Positions 1-9,548 of a stretch of 64,000 nucleotides of DNA are shown piece by piece (within the stretch, counting starts at the first letter, position 1; each line of letters opens with the position of its first letter). Made by a program: the position numbers and the translations under genes. This DNA comes from Klebsiella terrigena (GTDB lineage: Bacteria; Pseudomonadota; Gammaproteobacteria; Enterobacterales; Enterobacteriaceae): the NCBI RefSeq assembly GCF_006539725.1, contig NZ_BJNO01000009.1, positions 62,001 to 126,000 on the forward strand. Reading direction: 5' to 3'. Under the pieces are notes generated by a model that was not told the origin of the DNA, did no database searches, and was given only the letters and a program-made list of their open reading frames with translations.

Positions 1-615
1 GCGGTCATCGGTATAGACGCGCTGGAAGGCAAAGCCCTGCGGCGGGTCGAAGCGGTGATAGTAGGTCTCCTCCAGCTGGGTCTCGCGGCCAGGCAGCGCG
101 GTATCGTGCTTGTGCGACGGCCACGAGCTGGTGGCACCCTCATCGGTGTAGACCTCGACCACCAGCAGGCAGTCAGCCTGCGCGCTGTCCGGCAGAATAT
201 TGTGCACCTGGCGCTGATTGCGCCCTTTGCCGCGATGCTCAACGCCAACGTCCTGCGGGCGAATCACCCGCGCGGGGAAGCTCCCCTTACCCGGCGCGCT
301 GCAGACCGCCAGCTCGAGATCGGAATCGGCGGTAACCTCGACTTTATCCTGCGGCGGCACGTAGACCGACCACGGCGGCGTGCGCTCAAACGGCGACATC
401 CGCTGCCCGAGGTCCGGGAAATCGGCCTTCGTCGTTTTGACCGAGGCCAGCCCGGCGACCAGCACCAGGCACAGCTCGCGTTCGCCGCTTTCCAGCGTCA
501 CGCTCTGCCCTTTTTTCAGCATCCAGACGTCAAAGCCGATATAGCGCCAGCCGGCGCTTTGCGGCGTAATGTGCTGGATCTGCCCCTCTTTTTGCGATTT
601 AGCCAGTAACGACAT
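1..615 (-). CDS. iolB: 5-deoxy-glucuronate isomerase IolB, 3' end outside window
   Basis: The first about 205 codons of a protein resembling IolB, which isomerises 5-deoxy-D-glucuronate to 2-deoxy-5-keto-D-gluconate in cytoplasmic myo-inositol catabolism. The family is about 270 residues, so the C-terminal quarter lies beyond the left edge. The translation opens MSLLAKSQKEGQIQHITPQ and shows a cupin-like pattern, with conserved stretches such as SPFERTPPWSVYVPP and the histidine-bearing SWPSHKHD. The ATG at 615 lies only 18 bp after the iolA stop, so the two genes probably form one transcript. Identification is by recognition of the family and by the adjoining iolA; no alignment was run. Confidence 0.85.
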   Translation of the reverse strand, partial: MSLLAKSQKEGQIQHITPQSAGWRYIGFDVWMLKKGQSVTLESGERELCLVLVAGLASVKTTKADFPDLGQRMSPFERTPPWSVYVPPQDKVEVTADSDLELAVCSAPGKGSFPARVIRPQDVGVEHRGKGRNQRQVHNILPDSAQADCLLVVEVYTDEGATSSWPSHKHDTALPGRETQLEETYYHRFDPPQGFAFQRVYTDDR

Positions 616-633
616 GGCGCTCTCCTTCGCCGA

Positions 634-2139
634 TTAGCCTAACGTCGGCATGCTGAATTCAGATACGGTTTGCTGCCCTTCCGGCCAGCGGACGGTGGCG
701 GTTTTCATGCGCGTGTAGAAACGCACGCCGTCCGGCCCGTGGACGTTCAGGGCGCCGAAGACCGAGCGCTTCCAGCCGCCAAAGCTGTGGAACGCCATCG
801 GTACCGGCACCGGCACGTTGACCCCGACCATCCCGGCCTGCACGTCATGGACGAATTCACGCGCGGTATGACCGCTGCTGGTGAAAACGGCGCTGCCGTT
901 GCCAAACTCGTGGCTGTTCACCAGTTCCAGCGCGCTGTGATAGTCGGCGACGCGCACAATCCCCAGCACCGGCCCAAAAATCTCTTCCCGCCAGATGGTC
1001 ATCTCCGGCGTCACGTTATCAAACAGCGTCCCGCCAACATAGTAACCTTCATCGTAACCCGGCACCCGCGGCTTACGGCCGTCGACTACCAGCGTTGCGC
1101 CTTCGCTGACGCCCTTATCAATATAGCCCAGCACTTTTTTCTGATGGCTGTCGGAAACTACCGGGCCCATTTCGTTCTCTTCTTTGCCGCGCATGCAGCC
1201 AGGGCCGACCTTCAGCGCCTGCACCAGCGGCTGGAGGCGGGCAATCAGCTTGTCTGCGGTTTCATCGCCGACGGCAACCACCACCGGCAGCGCCATGCAG
1301 CGTTCTCCCGCCGAGCCAAACGCGCCGCCCATAATCGCGTTCACCGTGGCATCGAGGTCCGCATCCGGCATCACGATCGCATGGTTTTTCGCTGCGCCGA
1401 AGGCCTGCACGCGCTTCCCGTGAGCGCTGGCGGTTTTGTAGATATACTCCGCCACGCCGGAGGAGCCGACAAAGCTGACCGCCGCAATGCGCGGGTCGGT
1501 GTAGAGCTGCTCGGCATCTTCGTTGCTGCAGTGGATCACGTTAAAGACGCCATCCGGCAGGCCCGCCTCTTTGAGCAGCTCCGCAAGACGTACCGCCGCG
1601 GTAGGGGCCAGCGCAGGCGGCTTGAGGATGAAGCTGTTGCCGCAGGCCAGCGCCAGCGGGAACATCCACATCGGCACCATTGCCGGGAAGTTAAACGGCG
1701 TAATCCCCGCCACCACGCCCAGCGGCTGCATCAGGGAGTAGCTGTCGACGCCGGTACCGACGTCGGATGAATACTCACCTTTAATCAGGTGCGGGATCCC
1801 GCAGGCAAACTCAACCACTTCCAGGCCGCGTGTCAGCTCGCCCAGCGCATCCGACCACACCTTACCGTGCTCGCTAACGATGATCCCCGCCAGCTCTTCG
1901 GCATGTTGTTCCAGCAGCATTTTAAAGTTGAACAGCACCCGGGCGCGGCGCAGGGGCGTAGTACGCGACCAGCTTTCAAACGCGTCGCGAGCGACCTGAA
2001 TGGCGTCAGAGACCTCCTCGGCGGTGGAGAGCGTGACTTCGCGCACCACTTTGCCCGTCGCCGGGTCAAACACCGGCATCGTTTCATTGCTGCTGCTGGT
2101 AACGGTCTGCCCGCCAATAAAGTTTCCTGTGATCGTCAT
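634..2139 (-). CDS. iolA: methylmalonate-semialdehyde dehydrogenase IolA/MmsA
   Basis: A 501-residue CoA-acylating aldehyde dehydrogenase that converts malonate or methylmalonate semialdehyde to acetyl- or propionyl-CoA, the last step of inositol breakdown. Features of the aldehyde dehydrogenase superfamily are visible: the N-terminal GITPFNFPAMVPMWMF segment near residue 145, the NAD-binding FVGSSGVAEYIY turn near 223, and the catalytic cysteine C281 in GSAGERCMALP. Length matches the family. The ATG at 2139 follows GAGGCGAGAAC, a good ribosome-binding site. It heads the iolA-iolB pair; two dyads 75 to 120 bp upstream look like operators. The valine-catabolism paralogue mmsA cannot be told apart by sequence alone, but the iolB neighbour favours the inositol role. 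Confidence 0.93.
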   Translation of the reverse strand: MTITGNFIGGQTVTSSSNETMPVFDPATGKVVREVTLSTAEEVSDAIQVARDAFESWSRTTPLRRARVLFNFKMLLEQHAEELAGIIVSEHGKVWSDALGELTRGLEVVEFACGIPHLIKGEYSSDVGTGVDSYSLMQPLGVVAGITPFNFPAMVPMWMFPLALACGNSFILKPPALAPTAAVRLAELLKEAGLPDGVFNVIHCSNEDAEQLYTDPRIAAVSFVGSSGVAEYIYKTASAHGKRVQAFGAAKNHAIVMPDADLDATVNAIMGGAFGSAGERCMALPVVVAVGDETADKLIARLQPLVQALKVGPGCMRGKEENEMGPVVSDSHQKKVLGYIDKGVSEGATLVVDGRKPRVPGYDEGYYVGGTLFDNVTPEMTIWREEIFGPVLGIVRVADYHSALELVNSHEFGNGSAVFTSSGHTAREFVHDVQAGMVGVNVPVPVPMAFHSFGGWKRSVFGALNVHGPDGVRFYTRMKTATVRWPEGQQTVSEFSMPTLG

Positions 2140-2213
2140 GTTCTCGCCTCATGGTGTGGAAGGCCAACGCTGCGGCCCATCTCCGATTTTGCTGTGCTAT
2201 AACCGTAGTAAAA

Positions 2214-2259
2214 TGAAATTTATATTTCAACACAGATATAAAATGAAATTCTAATTTGG
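2214..2259. promoter_or_regulatory. tandem RpiR-type (IolR-like) operator dyads
   Basis: Two inverted repeats occur in the divergent iolA/iolI gap: TGAAATTTATATTTCA at 2214-2229 and TGAAATTCTAATTTGG at 2244-2259. Their starts are exactly 30 bp apart, near three helical turns. TGAAA-N-TTTCA is the usual core for RpiR-family repressors, and IolR of enteric inositol clusters belongs to that family. A candidate minus-strand promoter for iolA (TTGAAA, 17 bp, TACGGT) overlaps the dyads, as expected for repression. The rest of the 350-bp gap shows nothing else I can name. Confidence 0.6.
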
Positions 2260-2490
2260 TGATGATGGTCGCAATTTTAAGCAATAACGCTTCTGTTCCT
2301 GCAAGAAAGCGCGATCGCACGGAAACAGACGCTGCGGCGCTTCGGCCCGACGCGCATCGTCCCTTTTGCGCACGCTATTTTGCGAGGCGGCTCAAACAAT
2401 CACCATTTCACTCATTGCCTATTTTGGAATAAACGTTTTGACTAGAGGGTAATCGAACGATGCCACTTCATCCTGTTCCCGGAGAGTAAA

Positions 2491-3312
2491 ATGACCATTG
2501 CCCTGCACCGCTTCTGCATTAATCGCAAGATCGCCCCTTCGCTGAATATCGAGTCCTTCTTTCGCCTGGTGAACAGCCTCGGGCTGAACAAGGTCGAGCT
2601 GCGCAACGATCTCCCTGGCGGAAAGGTGACCGACGATCTCAGCGCCCGCCAGGTGCGCGAACTGGCCGAGCGCTACCATATTGAGATTCTGACCATCAAT
2701 GCGGTTTATCCCTTCAACTGCCGTACGCCGGAGGTGCGCAGCCTGACCGAATCCCTGCTGAAGGAGGCGCAGGCCGTTGGCGCGAAGTCGCTGGTGCTCT
2801 GCCCGCTCAACGACGGCAGCGCGGTCTCCACCGACGAGACGCTGAGCGCGCTTCGCGAGCTGGCGCCGCTGTTCTCTTTTTACGGCATCCACGGGCTGGT
2901 TGAGCCGCTGGGCTTTCCGCAAAGCTCGCTGCGCTCGGCGGCGCAGGCGCAAACGCTTATTCACGATGCCCGCGTGCCGTTTAAGCTGCTGATCGATACC
3001 TTCCACCACCATCTCTACCCGCAGGCGGATGAGGCGTTTAGCCAGCTGGAGATCGACGCTATCGGCCTGGTCCATCTCTCCGGCGTCGAGGATACCCGCC
3101 CGCGCGAGGAGCTCACCGACGATGAGCGCATCATGCTGACGCCGCGCGACAGGCTGCAAACCTGCGAGCAGGTCAAAAACCTCGAGGCGCGCGGTTATCA
3201 GGGCGTTTACGCCTTCGAGCCGTTTGCGCCGGAGCTGGCAAACTGGCGTGAAGACGATATCCGTCGTGAGGTAGAGCAGAGCATCGCGCTGATCCAGCAG
3301 CACTGCGCCTGA
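2491..3312 (+). CDS. iolI: inosose isomerase-like TIM-barrel protein (IolI family)
   Basis: A 273-residue xylose-isomerase-like TIM-barrel protein. Family-typical metal-ligand regions are seen: VEPLGFPQSS near residue 140, LLIDTFHHHLY near 170, and the C-terminal YAFEPFAPELANW. IolI interconverts 2-keto-myo-inositol and 1-keto-D-chiro-inositol, feeding chiro-inositol into the pathway. The ATG at 2491 is preceded by GGAGAG five bases upstream. It diverges from iolA across the shared operator region. IolE or IolH assignments are possible because all share this fold; IolI is favoured by the length and the TFHHH motif. Function is inferred from family and context. Confidence 0.7.
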   Translation: MTIALHRFCINRKIAPSLNIESFFRLVNSLGLNKVELRNDLPGGKVTDDLSARQVRELAERYHIEILTINAVYPFNCRTPEVRSLTESLLKEAQAVGAKSLVLCPLNDGSAVSTDETLSALRELAPLFSFYGIHGLVEPLGFPQSSLRSAAQAQTLIHDARVPFKLLIDTFHHHLYPQADEAFSQLEIDAIGLVHLSGVEDTRPREELTDDERIMLTPRDRLQTCEQVKNLEARGYQGVYAFEPFAPELANWREDDIRREVEQSIALIQQHCA

Positions 3313-3377
3313 AGAAAATAAACGCCGACTCTGCCCTAAAGTGGCGATTCCCTGCGTCTTTTTGCGGCCAGGTTGCC

Positions 3378-3404
3378 TATAATCGACGCAGGATAAATGG
3401 AGGA
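3378..3404 (+). promoter_or_regulatory. yjgR -10 element and ribosome-binding site
   Basis: A consensus TATAAT at 3378-3383 and a GGAGGA Shine-Dalgarno at 3399-3404 precede the ATG at 3412. These choose that ATG over an in-frame ATG at 3397, which lies inside the ribosome-binding site. No convincing -35 box was seen. Confidence 0.5.
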
Positions 3405-3411
3405 ATCGACC

Positions 3412-4914
3412 ATGAGCTCACCCCTGCTGATTGCGCGTACGCTGGAAAAACAGCTGCATCTACTCCCCGGAATGGCCAACCGTCACGGCCTGATCACCGG
3501 GGCTACCGGGACCGGTAAAACCGTCACGCTGCAGAAGCTGGCGGAGTCCTTTTCCGAAATCGGCGTGCCGGTTTTTATGGCTGACGTGAAGGGTGACCTC
3601 ACCGGTATCGCCGAGGCGGGCCAGAGCAGCGAAAAGCTGCAGGCGCGGCTGGAAAAAATCGGCGTCACCGACTGGCAACCGCACGCTAACCCGGTGGTAG
3701 TGTGGGATATTTTCGGCGAGAAAGGCCACCCGCTTCGCGCCACGGTTTCCGACCTCGGCCCGCTGCTGCTGGCGCGCCTGCTGAACCTCAACGAGGTCCA
3801 GTCCGGGGTGCTGAATATCATTTTCCGCATCGCCGACGACCGCGGCCTGCTGCTGCTCGACTTTAAAGATCTGCGCGCCATTACCCAGTACATCGGCGAT
3901 AACGCGAAAAGCTTCCAGAACCAGTACGGCAACATCAGCAGCGCCTCGGTGGGAGCTATCCAGCGCGGCCTGCTGACGCTTGAGCAGCAGGGGGCGGAGC
4001 ACTTCTTCGGCGAGCCGATGCTGGATATCGCGGACTGGATGCGCGTTGATGCCAGCGGCAAAGGGGTGATTAATATCCTCAGCGCCGAAAAGCTGTATCA
4101 GATGCCGAAGCTGTACGCGGCCAGCCTGCTGTGGATGCTCTCGGAGCTCTACGAGCGCCTGCCGGAAGCCGGCGATCTGGACAAACCGAAGCTGGTCTTT
4201 TTCTTCGACGAGGCGCACCTGCTTTTTAACGATGCGCCACAGGTTTTACTCGATAAAATTGAACAGGTTATCCGCCTTATTCGCTCCAAGGCGGTGGGGG
4301 TTTACTTCGTTTCGCAAAACCCGGCGGATATCCCCGACGCGGTGCTCGGCCAGCTGGGCAACCGGGTGCAGCACGCCCTGCGCGCCTTCACGCCGAAGGA
4401 TCAGAAGGCGGTAAAAACGGCGGCGCAAACCATGCGCGCCAATCCGGCGTTCAGTACCGAACAGGCTATTCAGGAGCTGGGTACCGGCGAGGCGCTGGTT
4501 TCCTTCCTCGACGAAAAAGGCAGCCCGTCGGTGGTAGAGCGGGTGATGGTTATCGCCCCCTGCTCGCGGATGGGGCCGGTGACGGACGACGAGCGTAACG
4601 GGCTGATTAACCACTCCGCGCTGTACGGAAAATACGAGGAAGAGATCGATCGCGAGTCGGCGTTTGAAATGCTGCAAAAAGGGGTGCAGGCCACCACCGA
4701 ACAGCAGGATGCGCCGCCGGCCAAAGGCCAGCAGAGCAGCGCCGACGACGGCCTGCTCGGCGGCCTGAAGGATATTCTGTTTGGCACCACCGGCCCGCGC
4801 GGCGGCAAGCACGACGGTATTGTGCAAACGGCGGCCAAAAGCGCGGTGCGTCAGGTGACGAATCAGATAGTAAGAGGGATGCTGGGTAGTTTACTCGGCG
4901 GGCGAAAACGGTAG
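3412..4914 (+). CDS. yjgR: HerA-like ATPase YjgR (DUF853)
   Basis: A 500-residue P-loop ATPase nearly collinear with E. coli YjgR. The Walker A motif GATGTGKT lies near residue 30 and the Walker B VFFFDEAH near 265, followed by an FVSQNP sensor-like segment. The family (DUF853) is related to HerA/FtsK helicases; its cellular role is not established. The C-terminus carries a low-complexity linker and then [17 protein letters not shown] and [12 protein letters not shown], both common in YjgR orthologues. The start at 3412 gives [14 protein letters not shown], as in E. coli. It converges on lptG, with a strong palindromic terminator between. Confidence 0.93.
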   Translation: MSSPLLIARTLEKQLHLLPGMANRHGLITGATGTGKTVTLQKLAESFSEIGVPVFMADVKGDLTGIAEAGQSSEKLQARLEKIGVTDWQPHANPVVVWDIFGEKGHPLRATVSDLGPLLLARLLNLNEVQSGVLNIIFRIADDRGLLLLDFKDLRAITQYIGDNAKSFQNQYGNISSASVGAIQRGLLTLEQQGAEHFFGEPMLDIADWMRVDASGKGVINILSAEKLYQMPKLYAASLLWMLSELYERLPEAGDLDKPKLVFFFDEAHLLFNDAPQVLLDKIEQVIRLIRSKAVGVYFVSQNPADIPDAVLGQLGNRVQHALRAFTPKDQKAVKTAAQTMRANPAFSTEQAIQELGTGEALVSFLDEKGSPSVVERVMVIAPCSRMGPVTDDERNGLINHSALYGKYEEEIDRESAFEMLQKGVQATTEQQDAPPAKGQQSSADDGLLGGLKDILFGTTGPRGGKHDGIVQTAAKSAVRQVTNQIVRGMLGSLLGGRKR

Positions 4915-4921
4915 GTTAATG

Positions 4922-4946
4922 CCCCCTCTCCGCGGCGGAGAGGGGG
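4922..4946. terminator. bidirectional terminator-like CCCCCTCTCCG palindrome
   Basis: A perfect 11-bp stem (CCCCCTCTCCG with CGGAGAGGGGG, loop CGG) lies between the convergent yjgR and lptG. It has no long T-run on either side. It belongs to the palindrome family repeated throughout this window (see 18436, 21769, 35784, 52961 and 56532). Confidence 0.6.
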
Positions 4947-4953
4947 AAGTGCG

Positions 4954-6036
4954 CTAGCCTTTTCGCATCATCAGCCAGAGGCTTATCAGGAAGAAGCTGG
5001 CGCTCGGCAGCAGCGCGCCGATGATCGGCGGAATGCCGTAGACCAGGGTCAGCGGGCCGAAAATCTGGTCCAGCACGTAGAAGATAAAGCCGAAGCTAAT
5101 CCCCGTCACCACCCTCACGCCCATCGCCACGCTGCGCAGCGGACCAAAGATAAACGACAGCGCCATCAGCATCATTACCGCCACCGACAGCGGCTGGAAG
5201 ATCTTGCTCCACATATTGAGCTGGTAGCGGCCAGGGTCCTGACCGCTGGACTTCAGATAGGTGACGTAGTTGTGCAGGCCGCTAATCGACAGCGCGTCGG
5301 GATCCAGCGCTACCACGCCCAGCTTGTCCGGCGTCAGCTTGGTATTCCAGGTGCCGCTGACCATCTGCGAGCCGGTAATCTGTTTCGGGTCGGTGAGGTT
5401 GGACTCATCAACCTGCGACAGGCGCCAGACCTTATTCTCGCTGTCGAATTTCGCCGACGCGGCGTAGCGAACTGACTGCAGGCGACGCGCATCGTTGAAG
5501 GCGTAAATGCTCACGCCGCCCAGCTCGTCGTTACCTTTAACCCGTTCTATATAGACAAAATTGTGGCCGTCTTTCGCCCACAGGCCCTGCTGAGTAGAAA
5601 GCAGCGAGCCGCCGTACATCTGCTGAGCGCGGTAGTTACGCGCCATCTGCTCGCCCTGCGGCGCAACCCATTCGCCCATCGCCATCGTCAGCAGAACCAG
5701 CGGGATAGCGGTTTTCATTACCGCCAGCGCCACCTGCAGACGAGTGAAGCCTGAGGCCTGCATCACCACCAGCTCGCTGCGCTGTGCCAGCGCGCCGAGG
5801 CCAAGCAGCGCCCCGAGCAGCGCCGCCATCGGGAAGAATATCTGCACGTCTTTCGGCACGCTGAGCAGGGTGTATAACCCGGCGCCCAGCGCGTCGTAGC
5901 TGCCCTGCCCGGCCTTTTTCAGCTGATCGACAAACTTGATAATGCCCGACAGCGAAACCAGCATGAACAGCGTCATCATGATGGTGTTGAAAATCGTCTT
6001 ACCGATATAACGGTCAAGTACGCCAAACGCCTGCAT
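4954..6036 (-). CDS. lptG: LPS export ABC transporter permease LptG
   Basis: Inner-membrane permease of the LptB2FGC complex, which extracts lipopolysaccharide from the inner membrane and passes it to LptC and LptA. The 360-residue protein has three N-terminal membrane segments (from VLDRYIGKTIFNTIMM, then FFPMAALLGALLGLG, then PLVLLTMAMGEWVAP). A periplasmic beta-jellyroll follows at about residues 130-260, then three C-terminal membrane segments. It is collinear with E. coli LptG. I use the ATG at 6036 rather than the GTG one codon upstream because it gives the conserved MQAFGVLDRYIGK start. That ATG shares one base with the lptF TGA stop, so translation is likely coupled. Confidence 0.96.
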   Translation of the reverse strand: MQAFGVLDRYIGKTIFNTIMMTLFMLVSLSGIIKFVDQLKKAGQGSYDALGAGLYTLLSVPKDVQIFFPMAALLGALLGLGALAQRSELVVMQASGFTRLQVALAVMKTAIPLVLLTMAMGEWVAPQGEQMARNYRAQQMYGGSLLSTQQGLWAKDGHNFVYIERVKGNDELGGVSIYAFNDARRLQSVRYAASAKFDSENKVWRLSQVDESNLTDPKQITGSQMVSGTWNTKLTPDKLGVVALDPDALSISGLHNYVTYLKSSGQDPGRYQLNMWSKIFQPLSVAVMMLMALSFIFGPLRSVAMGVRVVTGISFGFIFYVLDQIFGPLTLVYGIPPIIGALLPSASFFLISLWLMMRKG

Positions 6037-7133
6037 CACGCCGCTCCTTTGTTAAAACGGGCACGGAAGCGACGCATTGGCACCGTATCCCACAGGTTCA
6101 ACAGCACCGCCAGCGCGAAATAGAGCAGGTTGATGCCCCACATCCAGATCATCGGGTCCATTTTACCTTTGCCGCCGTTCGACTTAATCGAGGTTTGCAG
6201 CAGGAAGAAGACCAGGTAAAGCAGCATGGCCGGCAGCATCGACAGCACGCGGCCCTGACGCGGGTTGACGACGCTCAGCGGAACCACCATCAGCGCCATG
6301 ATAAAGACGGTCGCCACCAGCGTGAAGCGCCAGTGCAGCTCGGCGCGCGCGCGATCGGTCTGGGTATGCCACAGCGTGCGCATATCCATCTGTTCGGTAT
6401 CATCGGGATCTGAGGTGACCGCCTGATGGCCGACAATCGCCTGATAGTTTTTGAAGTCGGTGATGCGGAAATCGCGCAGCATGGCGGTGCCCTCAAAGCG
6501 GGTACCCTGATTCATGGTCACCACCTGCGAGCCGTCTTTCCGCTGCGAGAGTTCGCCCGAATCGGCGACCACCACCGACGGACGAGCGTTGCCTTTCGGC
6601 CGCAGCTGCGCGAGGAATACGTCCTGGAAACGCTTGCCGTTAACGCTTTCAATAAACAGCACCGCGCTACCGTCGCTGGCCTGCTGGAACTGGCCCTGGG
6701 CCAGCGCGGCCATGCCGGGGTTCGCTTTTGCTTCCGACAGCACTTCGTCCTGATGCCGGGACGACCACGGCCCCGCCCACATCACGTTGACCGCCGCGAC
6801 CGCGCCGGTGAACAGCGCGAGGATCATCGCCGCCTTCACCAGCACCGCTTTGCTCAGGCCGCAGGCGTGCATCACCGTGATTTCGCTTTCGGTGTAGAGT
6901 TTGCCCAGCGTCATCAGCAGCCCGAGGAACAGACTCAGGGGCAGGATCAGCTGCGCCATTTCCGGAATGCCCAGCCCTAACAGCGAGAGCACCAGATTTG
7001 TCGGGATATCGCCATCTACCGCAGCGCCGAGGATCCTGACCAGTTTCTGACAAAAGAAAATGAGCAGCAGGATGAATAGGATCGCCAACTGGCTTTTCAG
7101 CGTCTCACGAACCAGATATCTTATGATTATCAC
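6036..7133 (-). CDS. lptF: LPS export ABC transporter permease LptF
   Basis: Partner permease of LptG in the LPS export machine. The 365-residue sequence begins MIIIRYLVRETLKSQLAIL, essentially identical to E. coli LptF. It has the same plan: three membrane helices, a periplasmic domain (about residues 125-265) and three helices ending LNLWDTVPMRRFRARF. It is the first gene of the lptFG operon and diverges from pepA. The 267-bp spacer must hold both promoters; I could not define boxes there with confidence. Confidence 0.96.
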   Translation of the reverse strand: MIIIRYLVRETLKSQLAILFILLLIFFCQKLVRILGAAVDGDIPTNLVLSLLGLGIPEMAQLILPLSLFLGLLMTLGKLYTESEITVMHACGLSKAVLVKAAMILALFTGAVAAVNVMWAGPWSSRHQDEVLSEAKANPGMAALAQGQFQQASDGSAVLFIESVNGKRFQDVFLAQLRPKGNARPSVVVADSGELSQRKDGSQVVTMNQGTRFEGTAMLRDFRITDFKNYQAIVGHQAVTSDPDDTEQMDMRTLWHTQTDRARAELHWRFTLVATVFIMALMVVPLSVVNPRQGRVLSMLPAMLLYLVFFLLQTSIKSNGGKGKMDPMIWMWGINLLYFALAVLLNLWDTVPMRRFRARFNKGAA

Positions 7134-7397
7134 TATAAATACGCCCGTAAAAACCCGTCTTATTGCAGGAAAATTGCTTGTTTCATGGCTTAAACGTCAT
7201 TTATTCTCTTTGGTCGTCGAAATCATCGCTAAGATTAAATGACTCATCGGTTCTGCGTATCAGGTTTTTTTCTGACGAACCAAGGCCGTAATAACGTTAA
7301 GATTAACACGAAGTCACCACAACAGCGGACATGAGTTACGAAAGCTTTCAATTCTATCCGTAGCCACCGTCGTTGTCTTTAAGATTCAGGAGCGTAG

Positions 7398-8912
<1,515 letters not shown>

Positions 8913-8919
8913 TCTTGCA

Positions 8920-8947
8920 GGCCGGATGGCGCGACGCTTATCCGGCC
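8920..8947. repeat. REP palindrome after pepA
   Basis: GGCCGGAT at 8920-8927 pairs with ATCCGGCC at 8940-8947 around a GC-rich loop. This is the standard enterobacterial REP pattern. It lies 8 bp after the pepA stop and probably stabilises or ends the transcript. Confidence 0.75.
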
Positions 8948-8974
8948 CGTAAGTTCGAGCAATTAGAATTCAGT

Positions 8975-9100
8975 ACCCTATGGATTTCGAGTTGCATCGC
9001 GGCGGCAGAGCGGCGCACACTTCCGCCAGCATAGTTCACTCTGCGGCCGGGGGTGCCCAAAGGCAGCCAACCAAGAGGCAACGGGAAAGACAACGGGTAG
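8975..9100 (+). repeat. ERIC element immediately upstream of holC
   Basis: The stretch contains TTCGAGTTGCATCGCGGCGG, a degraded middle, then GGGGGTGCCCAAAGGCAGCC, AAGAGGCAACGGGAAAGA and CAACGGGTAG. This follows the order of the ERIC consensus as I know it from Klebsiella and Salmonella. Its right end touches the holC ribosome-binding region, so holC translation signals partly derive from the repeat. Confidence 0.65.
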
Positions 9101-9104
9101 AGAT

Positions 9105-9548
9105 ATGAAGAACGCAACCTTTTATCTGCTGGACAACGACGCGCAGCAGGACGGCCTGAGCGCCGTCGAACAGCTGGTGTGTGAAATTGCCGCGGAGCGC
9201 TGGCGCAGCGGCAAGCGCGTGCTGATCGCCTGTGAAGATGAGCAGCAGGCGGTTCGCCTCGACGAAGCGCTGTGGACGCGGCCACCGGAGAGTTTTGTTC
9301 CGCATAATCTGGCGGGAGAAGGCCCCAGAGGCGGCGCGCCGGTGGAGGTCGCCTGGCCGCAAAAGCGCAACAGCAGCCCGCGGGACATCCTGATCAGTCT
9401 GCGGGTAAACTTTGCAGATTTTGCCACCGCTTTCACAGAAGTGATAGACTTTGTCCCTTACGAAGACTCTTTGAAACAACTGGCGCGCGAACGCTACAAA
9501 GCGTACCGCATGGCTGGTTTCAACCTGAACACGGCAACCTGGAAATAA
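9105..9548 (+). CDS. holC: DNA polymerase III chi subunit HolC
   Basis: A 147-residue chi subunit of the polymerase III clamp-loader complex; with psi (HolD) it links the replisome to single-strand binding protein. The sequence [15 protein letters not shown], the internal [19 protein letters not shown] and the C-terminal [19 protein letters not shown] are characteristic. The stop TAA at 9546-9548 shares its last base with the valS ATG, a conserved arrangement that suggests coupled translation. The upstream region is an ERIC repeat. Confidence 0.95.
   Translation: MKNATFYLLDNDAQQDGLSAVEQLVCEIAAERWRSGKRVLIACEDEQQAVRLDEALWTRPPESFVPHNLAGEGPRGGAPVEVAWPQKRNSSPRDILISLRVNFADFATAFTEVIDFVPYEDSLKQLARERYKAYRMAGFNLNTATWK

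Noticed and set aside
2419-3303. Minus-strand frame overlapping the iolI-like gene
   Set aside because: The sense gene has TIM-barrel motifs and a good ribosome-binding site; the antisense frame is a shadow.
3397-3411. Upstream ATG for yjgR
   Set aside because: It lies within the GGAGGA ribosome-binding site; the ATG at 3412 matches the E. coli protein start.
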